From: Anaerobiospirillum sp. NML120449 | GTDB taxonomy: Bacteria; Pseudomonadota; Gammaproteobacteria; Enterobacterales; Succinivibrionaceae | Length of the DNA stretch: 52,720 nt | Assembly: GCF_023051105.1 (NCBI RefSeq) | Contig: NZ_JALKIL010000032.1 | Location: 1 to 52,720, forward strand | Direction: 5' to 3' | The notes under the pieces: generated by a model | The model's database searches: none | Told to the model about the DNA's origin: nothing | Seen by the model: the letters and a program-made list of their open reading frames with translations, nothing else | Shown: positions 1 through 8,768 of the stretch, one piece after another | How the letters are laid out: each line of letters begins with the position of its first letter | Numbering within the stretch: the first letter of the stretch is position 1 | Position numbers and translations under genes: made by a program

Positions 1-125
1 TAGCTCACAACCAGCTTCTTTCAGCACAGGTGTCACCACACTGTACCTTGCTTTCAGCTAACGCTTCCCACTAGCGGGTGCGTAAGGGACTTTAACCCTC
101 AAGATAATGCTCATGCCGAGCACAC
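1..125 (-). mobile_element. Group II intron (class C-like), 5' end only
   Basis: Read on the minus strand from 125 leftwards, this segment starts with GTGTG and continues CTCGGCATGAGC. It then carries a short GGGTTAAAGTCCC hairpin, an AGCTGAAAGCAAGG block and GCTGAAAGAAGCTGG. From memory this matches the order and wording of the 5' domain I of bacterial class C introns (GTGCGCCCGGCATGGG, AGGGTGAGAGTCCC, CTGAAGGAAGCGG). The intron boundary falls directly after the T-tract of an intrinsic terminator, which is the known target preference of IIC introns. The reverse-transcriptase ORF and the 3' domains V/VI would lie beyond the left edge and are not visible. I cannot say whether the element is complete or active. 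Confidence 0.8.
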
Positions 126-167
126 AAAAAGCATCCTCGGCGCAAAGCCGGGGATGCTTTTTCTTTT
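126..167. terminator. Bidirectional intrinsic terminator
   Basis: An 11-bp stem (131-141 with 147-157, one G-T pair, loop GCAAA) is flanked by A5 on the left and T5CT4 on the right, so it can terminate on both strands. On the minus strand it lies about 220 nt downstream of the chemoreceptor gene and is immediately followed by the group II intron 5' end. Confidence 0.85.
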
Positions 168-308
168 GCCCGTTGACAGCGAACAGTTCCGGAAGGATGA
201 GTTTAGCTGCAAGGAATTAAGTTAACTGCAGGGGAGCAGAATGCGCATATTGCGCTATTTTCCTGCAGCGGCTCTGATGCCGGTCTGGTCGGGCTACGGC
301 CCGGCCAT

Positions 309-332
309 ATCCAGGAGAGTGCTCTCCTGGAT
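309..332. repeat. Near-perfect palindrome downstream of the chemoreceptor gene
   Basis: ATCCAGGAGAG and CTCTCCTGGAT form 11-bp arms separated by 2 nt, about 50 nt past the chemoreceptor stop codon. There is no T-tract on either side, so this is an RNA 3'-end hairpin or a DNA palindrome rather than a canonical terminator. Confidence 0.5.
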
Positions 333-379
333 CAAACCTGCTCCTGAGTTACGGGCAAGTAATGAAGTATCAGAGCGAA

Positions 380-2011
380 CTAGTCCATACTGCCGTCACG
401 CAGCCTGAAGCGGGACAGATTGTTGACCAGATCGGAAATGGAGTTAACAGAGTTGTCGCAGCGTGCCACGGCCTCTTCAGCAGAACGTACGATCTCCTCA
501 GAGTCGGTGGTGATCTTCTGCATGTTGGCTGAAATCTCAGAGGTAGCAGTGGTCTGCTCTTCGGCAGCGGTAGCGATCATACGAATCTGATCGTTTACCT
601 GACCTACGAAGTCGATAATGCTGTTCAGAGTGCTCTCGATATTGGCTGCACGGTCTGCCACGGCATTGATCTTCTCTACAGAGCTGTTCATGGAGCTGGT
701 GGCATCAGAAGCATCCTTCTGAACCTGGCTTACCATTGAGGAGATTTCCTGAGTTGAGGCAGAGGTACGGGATGCCAGAGCACGAACTTCGTCAGCTACC
801 ACAGCAAAGCCACGACCGGCCTCACCAGCACGGGCAGCCTCAATGGCAGCGTTAAGAGCCAGCAGGTTGGTCTGAGCAGCAATCTCATCAATGGTACCAA
901 CGATGGAACCAATCTTCTGAGTCTGGTCAGCCAGGGCCTGAACCTTCTTGGCATCTTCAGTGGTGTAGCGAGACTGATCGCGAATATCTTCAATAGTGGA
1001 ACGGATCAGATTTACGCTGTCCTGAGTTACGCTGCTTGACTGGTCAGCCAGTACAGCAGCACGCTCACAGTTTGCAGCAATTTCCTGAGTGGTGGAAACC
1101 ATCTCATTGGCAGCGGCGGCAACGGAGATAACCTGCTGCTCGGCCTCACGTGATGAGCCCATGATGGAGTTGGCTGAGTTCTTGGTAGCATCAAGCTCGC
1201 CGTTGAGCTCATCGGCCAGTCTTCTGATCATGGCAATGGAATCACTCAGGTCATTTCTCATCAAACGCATGGCATCGGAGAGCTCACCGAACTCATCCTT
1301 GCTGACGTTCTTGATGGAAACGTTGAGATTATTCTTGGCAATTTCCTTGGCAATGTTAACTGAGGTGCTCAGGTGGGAAGTGATTACGCCGGCAACGTAG
1401 AAAGCGGCGACAACGCCCAGAATGATAATACCAACGGAAAGAGCTACTACGATGTAGGCTGGGGTAGTGTCCTGCAGTGCGCCTACAGCCTTCTTAACAT
1501 AGCTTACTACTGCACGGCTCATGGAGCTGGTCAGGTTGGACATGTCGCTGGAGACAGGCTGCATCTCGGAGAGGTAGAAAGACAGAGCATCATACGGCTT
1601 GCCAGCATCTACCAGAGGTATAACTACCATGGTGTAGAGCTCATTGAACTGCTTGCCCAGCTCGTTCAGGCGATTTAAGTGGTTGCCGTAGAAAGCACTG
1701 TCACTCTCTAATGAGGCGACATCGTCAAGAGCAACCTTCATCAGTCTCTCAAACTTCTCTCTGTTCTCCGGATTTACATTACCAGGAGTGAGGTAGTTGG
1801 ACAGGCTGTTATTGGCTGCAACGATATTGTTGTTCACAGTCAGCACGCGCTCGAAACGGGTGTCAATGATCTTGCGAACATCGTCAGCTACGGCAGTACT
1901 CTGGAACAGAGCCCGTACTGCGGTTACGGAAATACAGATGGTCAGTAACAGGATGATACCGAAGCCCAGTAAGAGCTTGGTCTTCATCTTGGCATTGTTT
2001 AGCAGCGACAT
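380..2011 (-). CDS. Methyl-accepting chemotaxis protein
   Basis: Transmembrane chemoreceptor of 543 aa that senses periplasmic ligands and controls CheA at the cell pole. After a short cytoplasmic N-terminus there is TM1 (about residues 13-33), a helical periplasmic domain of about 150 residues compatible with a four-helix-bundle sensor, and TM2 (about 186-210). A HAMP linker follows to about 263, then the long signalling coiled coil. The highly conserved hairpin tip (about 370-415) includes [20 protein letters not shown] and [12 protein letters not shown]. The C-terminus ends [10 protein letters not shown], with no NWETF-like CheR/CheB tether. The start at 2011 is chosen because AGGGGAG lies 8 nt upstream; an in-frame upstream ATG would add 30 residues that do not fit an MCP N-terminus. 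The adjacent binding-protein genes suggest amino acids as possible ligands, which is an inference. Confidence 0.95.
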   Translation of the reverse strand: MSLLNNAKMKTKLLLGFGIILLLTICISVTAVRALFQSTAVADDVRKIIDTRFERVLTVNNNIVAANNSLSNYLTPGNVNPENREKFERLMKVALDDVASLESDSAFYGNHLNRLNELGKQFNELYTMVVIPLVDAGKPYDALSFYLSEMQPVSSDMSNLTSSMSRAVVSYVKKAVGALQDTTPAYIVVALSVGIIILGVVAAFYVAGVITSHLSTSVNIAKEIAKNNLNVSIKNVSKDEFGELSDAMRLMRNDLSDSIAMIRRLADELNGELDATKNSANSIMGSSREAEQQVISVAAAANEMVSTTQEIAANCERAAVLADQSSSVTQDSVNLIRSTIEDIRDQSRYTTEDAKKVQALADQTQKIGSIVGTIDEIAAQTNLLALNAAIEAARAGEAGRGFAVVADEVRALASRTSASTQEISSMVSQVQKDASDATSSMNSSVEKINAVADRAANIESTLNSIIDFVGQVNDQIRMIATAAEEQTTATSEISANMQKITTDSEEIVRSAEEAVARCDNSVNSISDLVNNLSRFRLRDGSMD

Positions 2012-2684
2012 GATATCTACTCCCCTGATTCCAGGAAAACCTGGATGTAATTCCCAAGCCCCGTCCTCAAATACCAATACCAGCAGCAGTGCCGGAAGCA
2101 TTTGTGACCAGGAGGATTACAGCTCCGGGCCATGTCAGTCCAGAAAGGCTGCCCGGGCAACCCTGTTATCTGTAACACCAGCTGTTAAAGCTCAGAAATC
2201 AGTTTTATAAAGTCACTAAATGTCTGATGGCAGTGTTTTCAGCTCTGCACCGGTAAGCACATAACTTCAAAAGCGCATCAACATTGATTTAAAAAAGGGA
2301 CTACTCCCTGAAAATACAGTCAGCTGAGCATGCGAGATACCGCGTTTCAGCATTCTGTGAAAACCTTTGCCGTTTTGACTCAGGGCGCCTTCCGCACTAG
2401 TCATTAGCAACAGCCGTGCCGGATGAAAAAATTATCCGGAAACAAAAATAATGCACCAGTGTACTCCAATAAAACAAATACACGGTGTTTTAAATTCTTC
2501 CGGACAAGAGCTTCAATCCCGGTCTGTAAGTGACTCCATCACACACACGGCCAAGACCCTGACATAAATGCCACAGGAGTCCGGCTGTTATTTAAAATCT
2601 CATATCAGTACTGGCCGCTCTTAGTAAGAACGCAGTACTTGCATGCGGTTTACAGTATGACAACCGCACGAGGGACATAAGGAC
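2012..2684. other. Intergenic, chemoreceptor to binding protein 1
   Basis: No credible gene. It contains the chemoreceptor leader (AGGGGAG Shine-Dalgarno and a small CCAGG-TTTT-CCTGG hairpin about 20 nt before it) and the 3' side of binding protein 1. No clear sigma-70 or sigma-28 promoter could be assigned. Confidence 0.5.
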
Positions 2685-3464
2685 TTAATGACGGGTAACC
2701 CACCTGCTCTTGATCTTGTCGATGGTACCGTCCATGAACATTTCCTCCATGGTTTTTGCAATCAGAGCGCGGTATGGCGAGTCCTTCTGCAGCATCAGAG
2801 CATACTGACAGGCATCCTGACCAAATACGTCATCAGTCAGATCGAGGTTCAGCTCATCCATCACAGTTGCAAAATCAGCAAGAGGTGGCCGGTCATAAAT
2901 AATGGCGTCATAGCGGCCCATGGCTACAAAGAATGAAGCCAGAATATTGCTCTCAAAATAATGAATCCTGGCTCCACTGGCTGAAGCAAAAGACTCTGCA
3001 GTGGAGTTCCTCTGCACTCCAACATTCTTGCCTTTGAGGTCTGCAAGTGTCTTCAGACCAGGATTGACTTTGGTGCTGTACATAAGAGCCAGAGATGACT
3101 CGAAATAAATAGGTGAAAAATCGTAGTTCTTAGTACGTGCTACAGTGTAGGAAATACCACCGCCCAGAATATCAGCCTTCTTTTCCTTGATACGTCTCAT
3201 ACCCTCAACGTGGGCAATAGGATAAATTCTGTCTTCTGTCAGCTCAAACCCCAGACGCTTCTGCAGCTCAAGGATGATGTCCACATCAATGCCCTGAGGA
3301 TGAAAAAGATCATTAGTCAGGAAAGCCATTGGAGGACCTGACGGATTTACAAAAGCAGTAAGGGTTTTCCCCTTGAGCTCACCGGCTGCCAGTGCGCCGG
3401 AACTCATGCTCAGTCCAAGGGTAAGAGCTGCGGCAATAGCACCTAACTTTTTAGCTAAATACAT
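2685..3464 (-). CDS. Family 3 extracellular solute-binding protein (paralogue 1)
   Basis: Periplasmic substrate-binding protein of 259 aa of the SBP_bac_3 family, which usually delivers polar amino acids to an ABC permease. A Sec signal peptide (MYLAKKLGA to ALAA, about 26 residues) is followed by a two-lobed binding fold. Family landmarks are the 'DVDIILELQKRLGF' region, 'GGISYTVARTKNYDFSP', 'LKGKNVGVQRNST' and the C-terminal 'MEEMFMDGTIDKIKSRW'. The motif YDAIIYDRPPLADFA is shared by all three paralogues here. The start at 3464 matches the start of paralogue 2 (both MYxxKKLGA); an upstream ATG at 3506 would put 14 charged residues before the signal peptide. No permease or ATPase is encoded nearby. 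The ligand cannot be read from the sequence. Confidence 0.9.
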   Translation of the reverse strand: MYLAKKLGAIAAALTLGLSMSSGALAAGELKGKTLTAFVNPSGPPMAFLTNDLFHPQGIDVDIILELQKRLGFELTEDRIYPIAHVEGMRRIKEKKADILGGGISYTVARTKNYDFSPIYFESSLALMYSTKVNPGLKTLADLKGKNVGVQRNSTAESFASASGARIHYFESNILASFFVAMGRYDAIIYDRPPLADFATVMDELNLDLTDDVFGQDACQYALMLQKDSPYRALIAKTMEEMFMDGTIDKIKSRWVTRH

Positions 3465-4294
3465 ACTTTCACGACCAGATTTTCTGAAATGCAGAACATG
3501 CTGCACAATTTATAAAAGCCTGTCTCTGAACGGCCTGCTGTATTGCACGGTTTTGCAGATGCAGCGACCTCAACATGATATGCCCGGTAAGGATACATGC
3601 TGCCAGGACCATCTATAAGCATATGAAAAAGTCCGGCATTTTGCTCAGTTCACAGCCGTGATCTGTGATGCATCACAAATCTTGGACATAGCTACTGAAT
3701 CTGTTGACACTGATAAAGCGCTGTATTGTACCTTTTCTGCACTTATTTATGGCAAATTTCGGTGAATACATAGTACAAAAAGAGCACGCAAAACTGATAA
3801 AAAACAGCAACCTGTCCAGGAACGCACACAATTTCGTGCACCAGCACGCAATTGAACATCCCTTAAAACATGCTTTTAATGAACAATTTCAGGTGCTGTG
3901 CCGTGTTCGCACGAAATCAACGCATCATTTTGCGATCGTATCTTTGAAAGCACAGGGAAGCACCAGGTCCCACGGAGCACAAAGAGCACAGCCCTGATAA
4001 CAACAGCCAGGATCAGCTGGGAATAACCAGGTCAGACCAGGGTACCGACCCATGACGCGTATAAACAAAAAGAACAAGCACGCCACTTACCCACTCGACC
4101 ATCACAGTTCCGCCAGCCCGCCAGCGGGCTCGTGCTCCTGCCTGCATGATGCGAACACAAGGCCCTGCAGCCATGCATTGCATGCAGGAACTAAGCGTCA
4201 GCAGCCCTGCGCAGCCGTACAGCTTGCAACTGTGGCCTGCTGCCTGAGCCATGCCATATGTAGCCAGACTCGGGCAACGGTGCGTCAGGCCAAA
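3465..4294. other. Intergenic, binding protein 1 to 2
   Basis: No convincing gene. It holds a perfect 14-bp palindrome TGTGATGCATCACA (3664-3677) about 200 nt upstream of binding protein 1; this is CRP/FNR-like but with a 4-nt core spacing. A CCTGCA/TGCAGG hairpin lies at 4164-4188 and a CGTGC/GCACG hairpin near 3835. The left part is AT-rich and the part next to binding protein 2 is GC-richer. Confidence 0.4.
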
Positions 4295-5071
4295 TCACTC
4301 AACATGCCACTTTTTGAGGATGGCGGCGATAGTACCGTCGTCAATCATTTCCTGAACAGTGTCATGAATGAGCTTGTTGTAAGACTTGTTCTTTGGCATT
4401 AGAAGGGCAAATCTGCAGGTTTCCTGGCCAAAAGGCTCGTCGGTAACATCAAGATTTAGAGTCTTCATGACACGGGCAAAATCAGCAGTTGGTGGACGAT
4501 CGAAAATCATGCCGTCGTACTTTCCCGTGGCAACCATGAAGTTAGCCAGAACATTGCTGTAGAAATAGACAGGTCTGGCCCCCAGCTTTTCGGCGTAAAC
4601 CTCGGATGGAGATCCCTCCTGAACACCTATGGTCTTGCCCTTGATGTCATGGATGGTTTTTATGTCCGGATTATGGGTTTTGCTGTAAAGGACGGTAAGC
4701 GAGGAGGCCAGGTATACAGGGGTATAACCATACTGCTCGGCACGGGCCGGAGTCAGGGAAATACCGCCGCTGATAATATCAGCTCGGCCATCAAGTACAC
4801 GCTTCATGCCCTCAGAAAAGTTCTGAGGAATGACACGGTCCTCGGTAAGCTTAAAACCAAGACGTCTCTGCAGCTCCCTGATGATATCGATGTCGACACC
4901 AGAAGTATGCAGAAGATCCTCAGACAGATAGCCCATAGGGGCGCCGCTCGGCACTACCAGAGCTGTCAGTGTCTGGCCCTTAAGTTCATTTTCAGCTGCA
5001 GCCTGATTAAAAACACAGCTTCCCAGTGCAGCTGCAATCAGCACTGCACCAAGTTTTTTCACTATATACAT
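4295..5071 (-). CDS. Family 3 extracellular solute-binding protein (paralogue 2)
   Basis: Second SBP_bac_3 protein, 258 aa. The signal peptide runs MYIVKKLGAV to QAAA. It contains LGSC, which only partly resembles a lipobox, so a periplasmic protein is more likely than a lipoprotein. It aligns with paralogue 1 throughout: 'DIDIIRELQRRLGFKL', 'ISGGISLTPARAEQYGYTPVY', 'IKGKTIGVQEGSPSE', 'YDGMIFDRPPTADFARVM', 'MIDDGTIAAILKKWHVE'. The ATG at 5071 is preferred over a TTG two codons upstream because it matches paralogue 1. No strong Shine-Dalgarno is visible. It is a monocistronic-looking unit 830 bp upstream of paralogue 1, with no transporter partner genes. The substrate is unknown, probably an amino acid by family. 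Confidence 0.9.
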   Translation of the reverse strand: MYIVKKLGAVLIAAALGSCVFNQAAAENELKGQTLTALVVPSGAPMGYLSEDLLHTSGVDIDIIRELQRRLGFKLTEDRVIPQNFSEGMKRVLDGRADIISGGISLTPARAEQYGYTPVYLASSLTVLYSKTHNPDIKTIHDIKGKTIGVQEGSPSEVYAEKLGARPVYFYSNVLANFMVATGKYDGMIFDRPPTADFARVMKTLNLDVTDEPFGQETCRFALLMPKNKSYNKLIHDTVQEMIDDGTIAAILKKWHVE

Positions 5072-5521
5072 AGACAAAAACCAATTCTCGCCAATATTGA
5101 GGTTTTAGTCAAAAGCCGGGCAGCCTGTCTTGATAACCAGGAAAATCTGTCCGACTACAAGCTCCGCAAAATAAAGAGCCACGAAAAACTGTTGCGGCAA
5201 CTGCTGAAAATATCCAGCAATCTATCTGTTATCTGCCGCCAATCCCCAAATCAGGGACAACTACAAAATCTCTTACGAAAATACTGTTATGCTGGTGCCA
5301 TGGCATAGATCATGGAACCAGTTAAGGCATCAATACTGCTGCCATTGACCGGCAGCGTAATTAGTTAAGGAAAGTTTATACAGTACAGGATGATCAAGGA
5401 GGCAGATAAAACGGGCAGGCCCGGTACTGCAAAGCTCGCCCCTGTGGGCTTTGACCTGCAGGACTGTCCTTGACCGTCATGACAAGGACAAGGCAGTTGT
5501 CCTCCAGCCATTGTTTCGTGC

Positions 5522-5578
5522 TTAAGAGTTAATCATGCTGCACAGGCGCTACTGCAGCCGCTACTGATTAACTCTTAA
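5522..5578. repeat. Inverted repeat, 14-bp perfect arms
   Basis: TTAAGAGTTAATCA (5522-5535) recurs inverted at 5565-5578. The 29-nt interior itself contains CTGCA/TGCAG. There is no T-run on either strand, so it reads better as paired regulator sites (centres about 43 bp apart) or a cruciform than as a terminator. Confidence 0.5.
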
Positions 5579-5598
5579 TGTCGACATCACAGCATCAC

Positions 5599-5618
5599 CA
5601 ATGAAAACGTTTTCATTG
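5599..5618. promoter_or_regulatory. Perfect 20-bp palindrome, LacI/GalR-family operator-like
   Basis: The core TGAAAACGTTTTCA with central CG and A/T flanks is the typical form of LacI/GalR-family operators. It differs from the GntR operators in this window. No recognisable promoter is attached, and the nearest minus-strand gene it could control (paralogue 2) starts about 530 bp away. Confidence 0.45.
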
Positions 5619-5936
5619 CGAACACCTGTTGTCGTGTAAATCTTCATCCATCCATCCATCCCATGCATTACCAGTGCCCAGGAGGGACGTGCTGCCTCAA
5701 TGACGCTGCAAACAAGCCCCTGCCAGCCCCGCCTGGCAAGTGCATGGGCCTGGCAGGCACGCCGAGGCAAGGCTGGGGCTTGCCGGGCTGAGCCGGGACG
5801 ACAATGAGTCATAAAGGCAGGCGGATATCTGAAAAAACCAGATAAATCCGATAAATCAGAGAGATCTGCTAAGTCTGATATTTATTTAATTCTGACAGTC
5901 AAGGCAGGACCAGGCCTGCCCATAATGAAGGAGTTG

Positions 5937-6713
5937 CTATTCGGCTCCCCACTCAGCCAGAATGCCGTCAATGGTACCGTCTTCCTGCATTTCCTTGAGA
6001 GTATCGGAAATGTACTTGGTATAAGGGGAGTGCTTGGCCAGAGCAAAAGCAAACATACAGACCTCTTCGCCGAACTTGCTGTCAGTAACGGCCATATTCA
6101 TGCTGGGCACACTGCTGGCAAAATCAGCGATAGGAGGGCGATCATAAATAAGACCATCAAGCTGACCGGCACTGAGCTGGTAAATAGCCATAGTCAGGTT
6201 GGTAAAGTACACCGGGGTAGCACCGTATTTGGCTGCATAATTCTCAGCTGCTGAGTCCTTTTCCACTCCTATTCGACGGCCTTTGATATCGTTTTCATTC
6301 CTGATAGCGCGACCACCGTCTTTGCTGTAAAGAATGCCAAGGCTGGAGTGCCAGAAAACAGGTGTGAAGTCGTACTTTTCAGCACGGGCTTCGGTATAGG
6401 AGATGCCGCCAATAACCAGATCTGCAGTGCCGTCACGCAGACGGGCAAAGGCATCTGTACGTGGCAGAGGATAGACGCGGTTTTCCTTGAGATTGAACAT
6501 CAGGCGGCGTTGCAGCTCAAAAAGGATATCGATTTCAATGCCCATAGGGTGGAGGAGATTGTCCTTAAGAAAAGCCTGTGGAGCACCGGCAGGATTTACA
6601 TAAACTGACAGAGTTACATGCTCCAGCTCGCCGGCTGCATGAGCCTGGGACAGTCCTGCCATACCAATGGCAGCTGCCAGTGCAGCGGCAATGATATTCT
6701 TGGAAAACCTCAT
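5937..6713 (-). CDS. Family 3 extracellular solute-binding protein (paralogue 3)
   Basis: Third SBP_bac_3 protein, 258 aa. The signal peptide runs MRFSKNIIAAALAAAIG to AHA, with cleavage before AGEL. The fold landmarks match the other two: 'IEIDILFELQRRLMFNL', 'VIGGISYTEARAEKYDFTPVF', 'IKGRRIGVEKDSAAENYA', 'LDGLIYDRPPIADFA', 'MQEDGTIDGILAEWGAE'. The ATG at 6713 is preceded by AGGGGAG at 6 nt, which is clearly better than an ATG further upstream. The leader shares a 12-nt block with that of the chemoreceptor. As with its paralogues, no ABC permease or ATPase is adjacent, so it must feed a distant transporter or a sensor. Confidence 0.9.
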   Translation of the reverse strand: MRFSKNIIAAALAAAIGMAGLSQAHAAGELEHVTLSVYVNPAGAPQAFLKDNLLHPMGIEIDILFELQRRLMFNLKENRVYPLPRTDAFARLRDGTADLVIGGISYTEARAEKYDFTPVFWHSSLGILYSKDGGRAIRNENDIKGRRIGVEKDSAAENYAAKYGATPVYFTNLTMAIYQLSAGQLDGLIYDRPPIADFASSVPSMNMAVTDSKFGEEVCMFAFALAKHSPYTKYISDTLKEMQEDGTIDGILAEWGAE

Positions 6714-6857
6714 AATTACTCCCCTGATCTGTTCCAGATTCAACAGCGAGCTCCCTCTCGACATTGAAATCTGAAGTGGACAAAGCCATGACAACTGACC
6801 GTGCGGTCAGTATGGCCTTGTATTCCACACTCCTTTTTGACATATGCCCCTGTATGT

Positions 6858-6940
6858 CACATGAGCCCTGCAATATGCCCTGCGCCACATGAGCCCATGC
6901 AATATGCCCTGCGCCACATGAGCCCATGCATATGAGCCTC
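6858..6940. repeat. 28/29-bp tandem repeat upstream of binding protein 3
   Basis: Two and a partial third copies of CACATGAGCCCATGCAATAT..GCGC occur at 6858-6885, 6886-6914 and 6915-6936, with a further degenerate CACATGA at about 6946. They lie about 150 nt upstream of binding protein 3. Confidence 0.75.
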
Positions 6941-8074
6941 TGTGTCACATGATCCTTTGCACATACCCATGGGACGGCCACAAAAGCCTGACATACAGAT
7001 AACTGCAGTACGGTAGCCATGCATGGACCATACTAAGATGCACATGAACCGGCAGTGACTGCAACTGATGTTTGAAGTCAATCGTAAGCTGACAAGAAGA
7101 CAGACTCCTTTCTGTTTTTCACCAGACTATTTATCCAGTCTGCCTCCGCTACTGGAATTTAGAATTAAACTATACCGTTTAATTTACTTGTCAAAATACG
7201 CAAGACTGACAGCATTCCAGGGCGAAGTTAATAATTCTTGTCGTTTTTGATATCGACAGTGTACACAAATTTCTTAACTTGTGTGTGCATTCACGGCTCA
7301 AAATCGTGCAGGCAGCCTCATACGTAAATATATGATTTTTTTAAATGCGTTCTGACTGTTCCCTGTAAATACTGGGTTCTTTCAAAAGTACCGAAATGTC
7401 ATTGCGTTATCCGTGACAAAATAACAAAACTTTAAAAAGTTGTGTAAAGTTTGCGAGAAATGGCATTTCTACCATAATGTCCGGCATTATCATCTTTGCT
7501 AGATACACAGAATATTTAATTGCAACCCCACCCAAAAGTACCAGCGCCATAAACAAGTCGCCATCCTAAATTCAGTTGTTAACCTGTTCATATATCGGTG
7601 TAAACCACTGAACAAGACCACTTACCATCCCCAACGAAAAGTCCACAACCCCTGCACAAAAAAACCATGCCTGACCTACTGCTGCGCCCCCTGAATTAAC
7701 CAGCCCTCCAGCCAGCCCCAGCTCTTCACTTTCATCGCTTATCCGCTCATTCCGCGTTTAGACGCTCATATCATTCCTCGTTTAGACGCTCCTGACCAGT
7801 ACCGGCGCCCGCGCATCAGAAACCGGCATAACGTTACAGTCAGAGCCTGATGTGTCAGCGTTCCTGGATGGAAATATATCCAGCTCACATAAGTTCAGAT
7901 ATCAGCGCGGGCCCTCAATTTAAGCCTCCTGTGAGGGCTTAATCTTTTTAAAGTAATACGCCCGGGCAATTCAGGTATTGAAAATGCAGGTGGATGCTCT
8001 ACAGTGGCCTGCTCCGTTGCATGTGAGGGGGGCGGGCCTGATATCTGACAGACACTCAAAAGGAGAAGATACAA
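6941..8074. other. Intergenic, AT-rich
   Basis: No supported gene. The 7070-7560 part is AT-rich. A 20-bp direct repeat CATTCC(G/T)CGTTTAGACGCTC occurs at 7748-7767 and 7772-7791. The right end carries the Shine-Dalgarno of the next gene. Confidence 0.4.
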
Positions 8075-8419
8075 ATGGGCATCAAGATCAAAATAGCCAA
8101 TCAGGTATTTACTGCAGAGCTTGAGAGCAATGCCACTGCTGATGCTTTTCTGGATCTTCTCCCTCGCACCTTTCTCATGAACGAAATGGGCGGAAACCAG
8201 AAATACCACTATCTGCCTGCCAGCCTGCCCGTCGACCTGTACTCTCCAGGCACAGTAAATGCCGGAGAGCTGCTCATCTACAAAAACAGCTGTCTGGTCC
8301 TTTTCTACAAGGAGTGCCAGACTACAGAGCGCTATACCCGCCTTGGCAAGGTCGATAATCCTGAAAAACTCGAATATCTTCTCGGCCGTGGCAATGTCAC
8401 GGTCACCTTCCAGGAATAA
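8075..8419 (+). CDS. Cyclophilin-like fold protein
   Basis: Cytosolic protein of 114 aa with no signal peptide. The sequence has the pattern of the small bacterial cyclophilin-like family (Cyclophil_like): N-terminal 'IKIKIANQVFTAELESNATADAFLDLLP', then 'LMNEMGGNQKYHYLPASLP', 'PGTVNAGELLIYKNSCLVLFYK', and C-terminal 'GRGNVTVTF'. These proteins adopt a cyclophilin beta-barrel, but the biochemical role is not established. Prolyl isomerase activity should not be assumed. The start is supported by AAAGGAG 9 nt upstream of the ATG. It stands alone between two long non-coding stretches, the right one beginning with a 38/39-bp repeat array. Confidence 0.85.
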   Translation: MGIKIKIANQVFTAELESNATADAFLDLLPRTFLMNEMGGNQKYHYLPASLPVDLYSPGTVNAGELLIYKNSCLVLFYKECQTTERYTRLGKVDNPEKLEYLLGRGNVTVTFQE

Positions 8420-8484
8420 GCTCTCCGCCTGACAGCCCGGCCGCCCGTCCAGCCAGGGCTGTCTCATCACACCATGCCAGCCAA

Positions 8485-8768
8485 CAGCGCGCCCCTGCAG
8501 GCTTATCACCCCCTGCCAGCTGACAGCACCTACGCGCTGGTTCAGCACGTCCCGAATTGCACATCACCCAGGCCAGCCAACAGCACGTCCCGAATTGCAC
8601 ATCACCCAGGCCAGCCAACAGCACGTCCCGGCTTGCACATCACATCCTGCCAGCAGTCAGCACGTCCCGAATTGCACATCACATCCTGCCATCAGTCAGT
8701 ACGTCCTGGCTGTATCATCACCCAGGCCAGATGGCAGCACGTCCCGGCAGGCACTCATCCCCCATACC
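8485..8768. repeat. Array of 38/39-bp tandem repeats
   Basis: The unit begins CAGCACGTCCCGAATTGCAC and continues ATCACCCAGGCCAGCCAA. Copies lie at 8543-8580, 8581-8618 (identical), 8619-8657, 8658-8696, 8697-8734 and a partial at 8735. More degenerate copies extend left to about 8485. Copies alternate between two 3' halves (ACCCAGGCCAGCCAA or ACATCCTGCCAGCAGT). Units abut with no unique spacers, so this is a minisatellite and not CRISPR. All frames contain repeat-driven ORFs with no Shine-Dalgarno. Confidence 0.85.

Larger units (their letters stand above)
5072..5936. other. Intergenic, binding protein 2 to 3, with operator-like palindromes
   Basis: No credible gene. It contains a TGTCCTTG/CAAGGACA hairpin (around 5465-5492), a long inverted repeat (5522-5578), a 20-bp perfect palindrome (5599-5618), a run of CCAT repeats (5646-5661) and a GC-rich degenerate repeat block (5690-5790). 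Confidence 0.5.

Noticed and set aside
3664..3677. CRP site at TGTGATGCATCACA
   Set aside because: The half-sites match CRP but the central spacing is 4 nt instead of 6. It fits neither CRP nor FNR well, so it is only noted as a palindrome.
4649..5308. Plus-strand ORF (219 codons) over binding protein 2
   Set aside because: Overlaps a clear SBP_bac_3 gene in antisense and lacks protein-like features.
8543..8768. CRISPR-like array of about 38-bp repeats
   Set aside because: Units abut with no unique spacers, they drift in sequence, and no cas genes are present. It is a tandem minisatellite.
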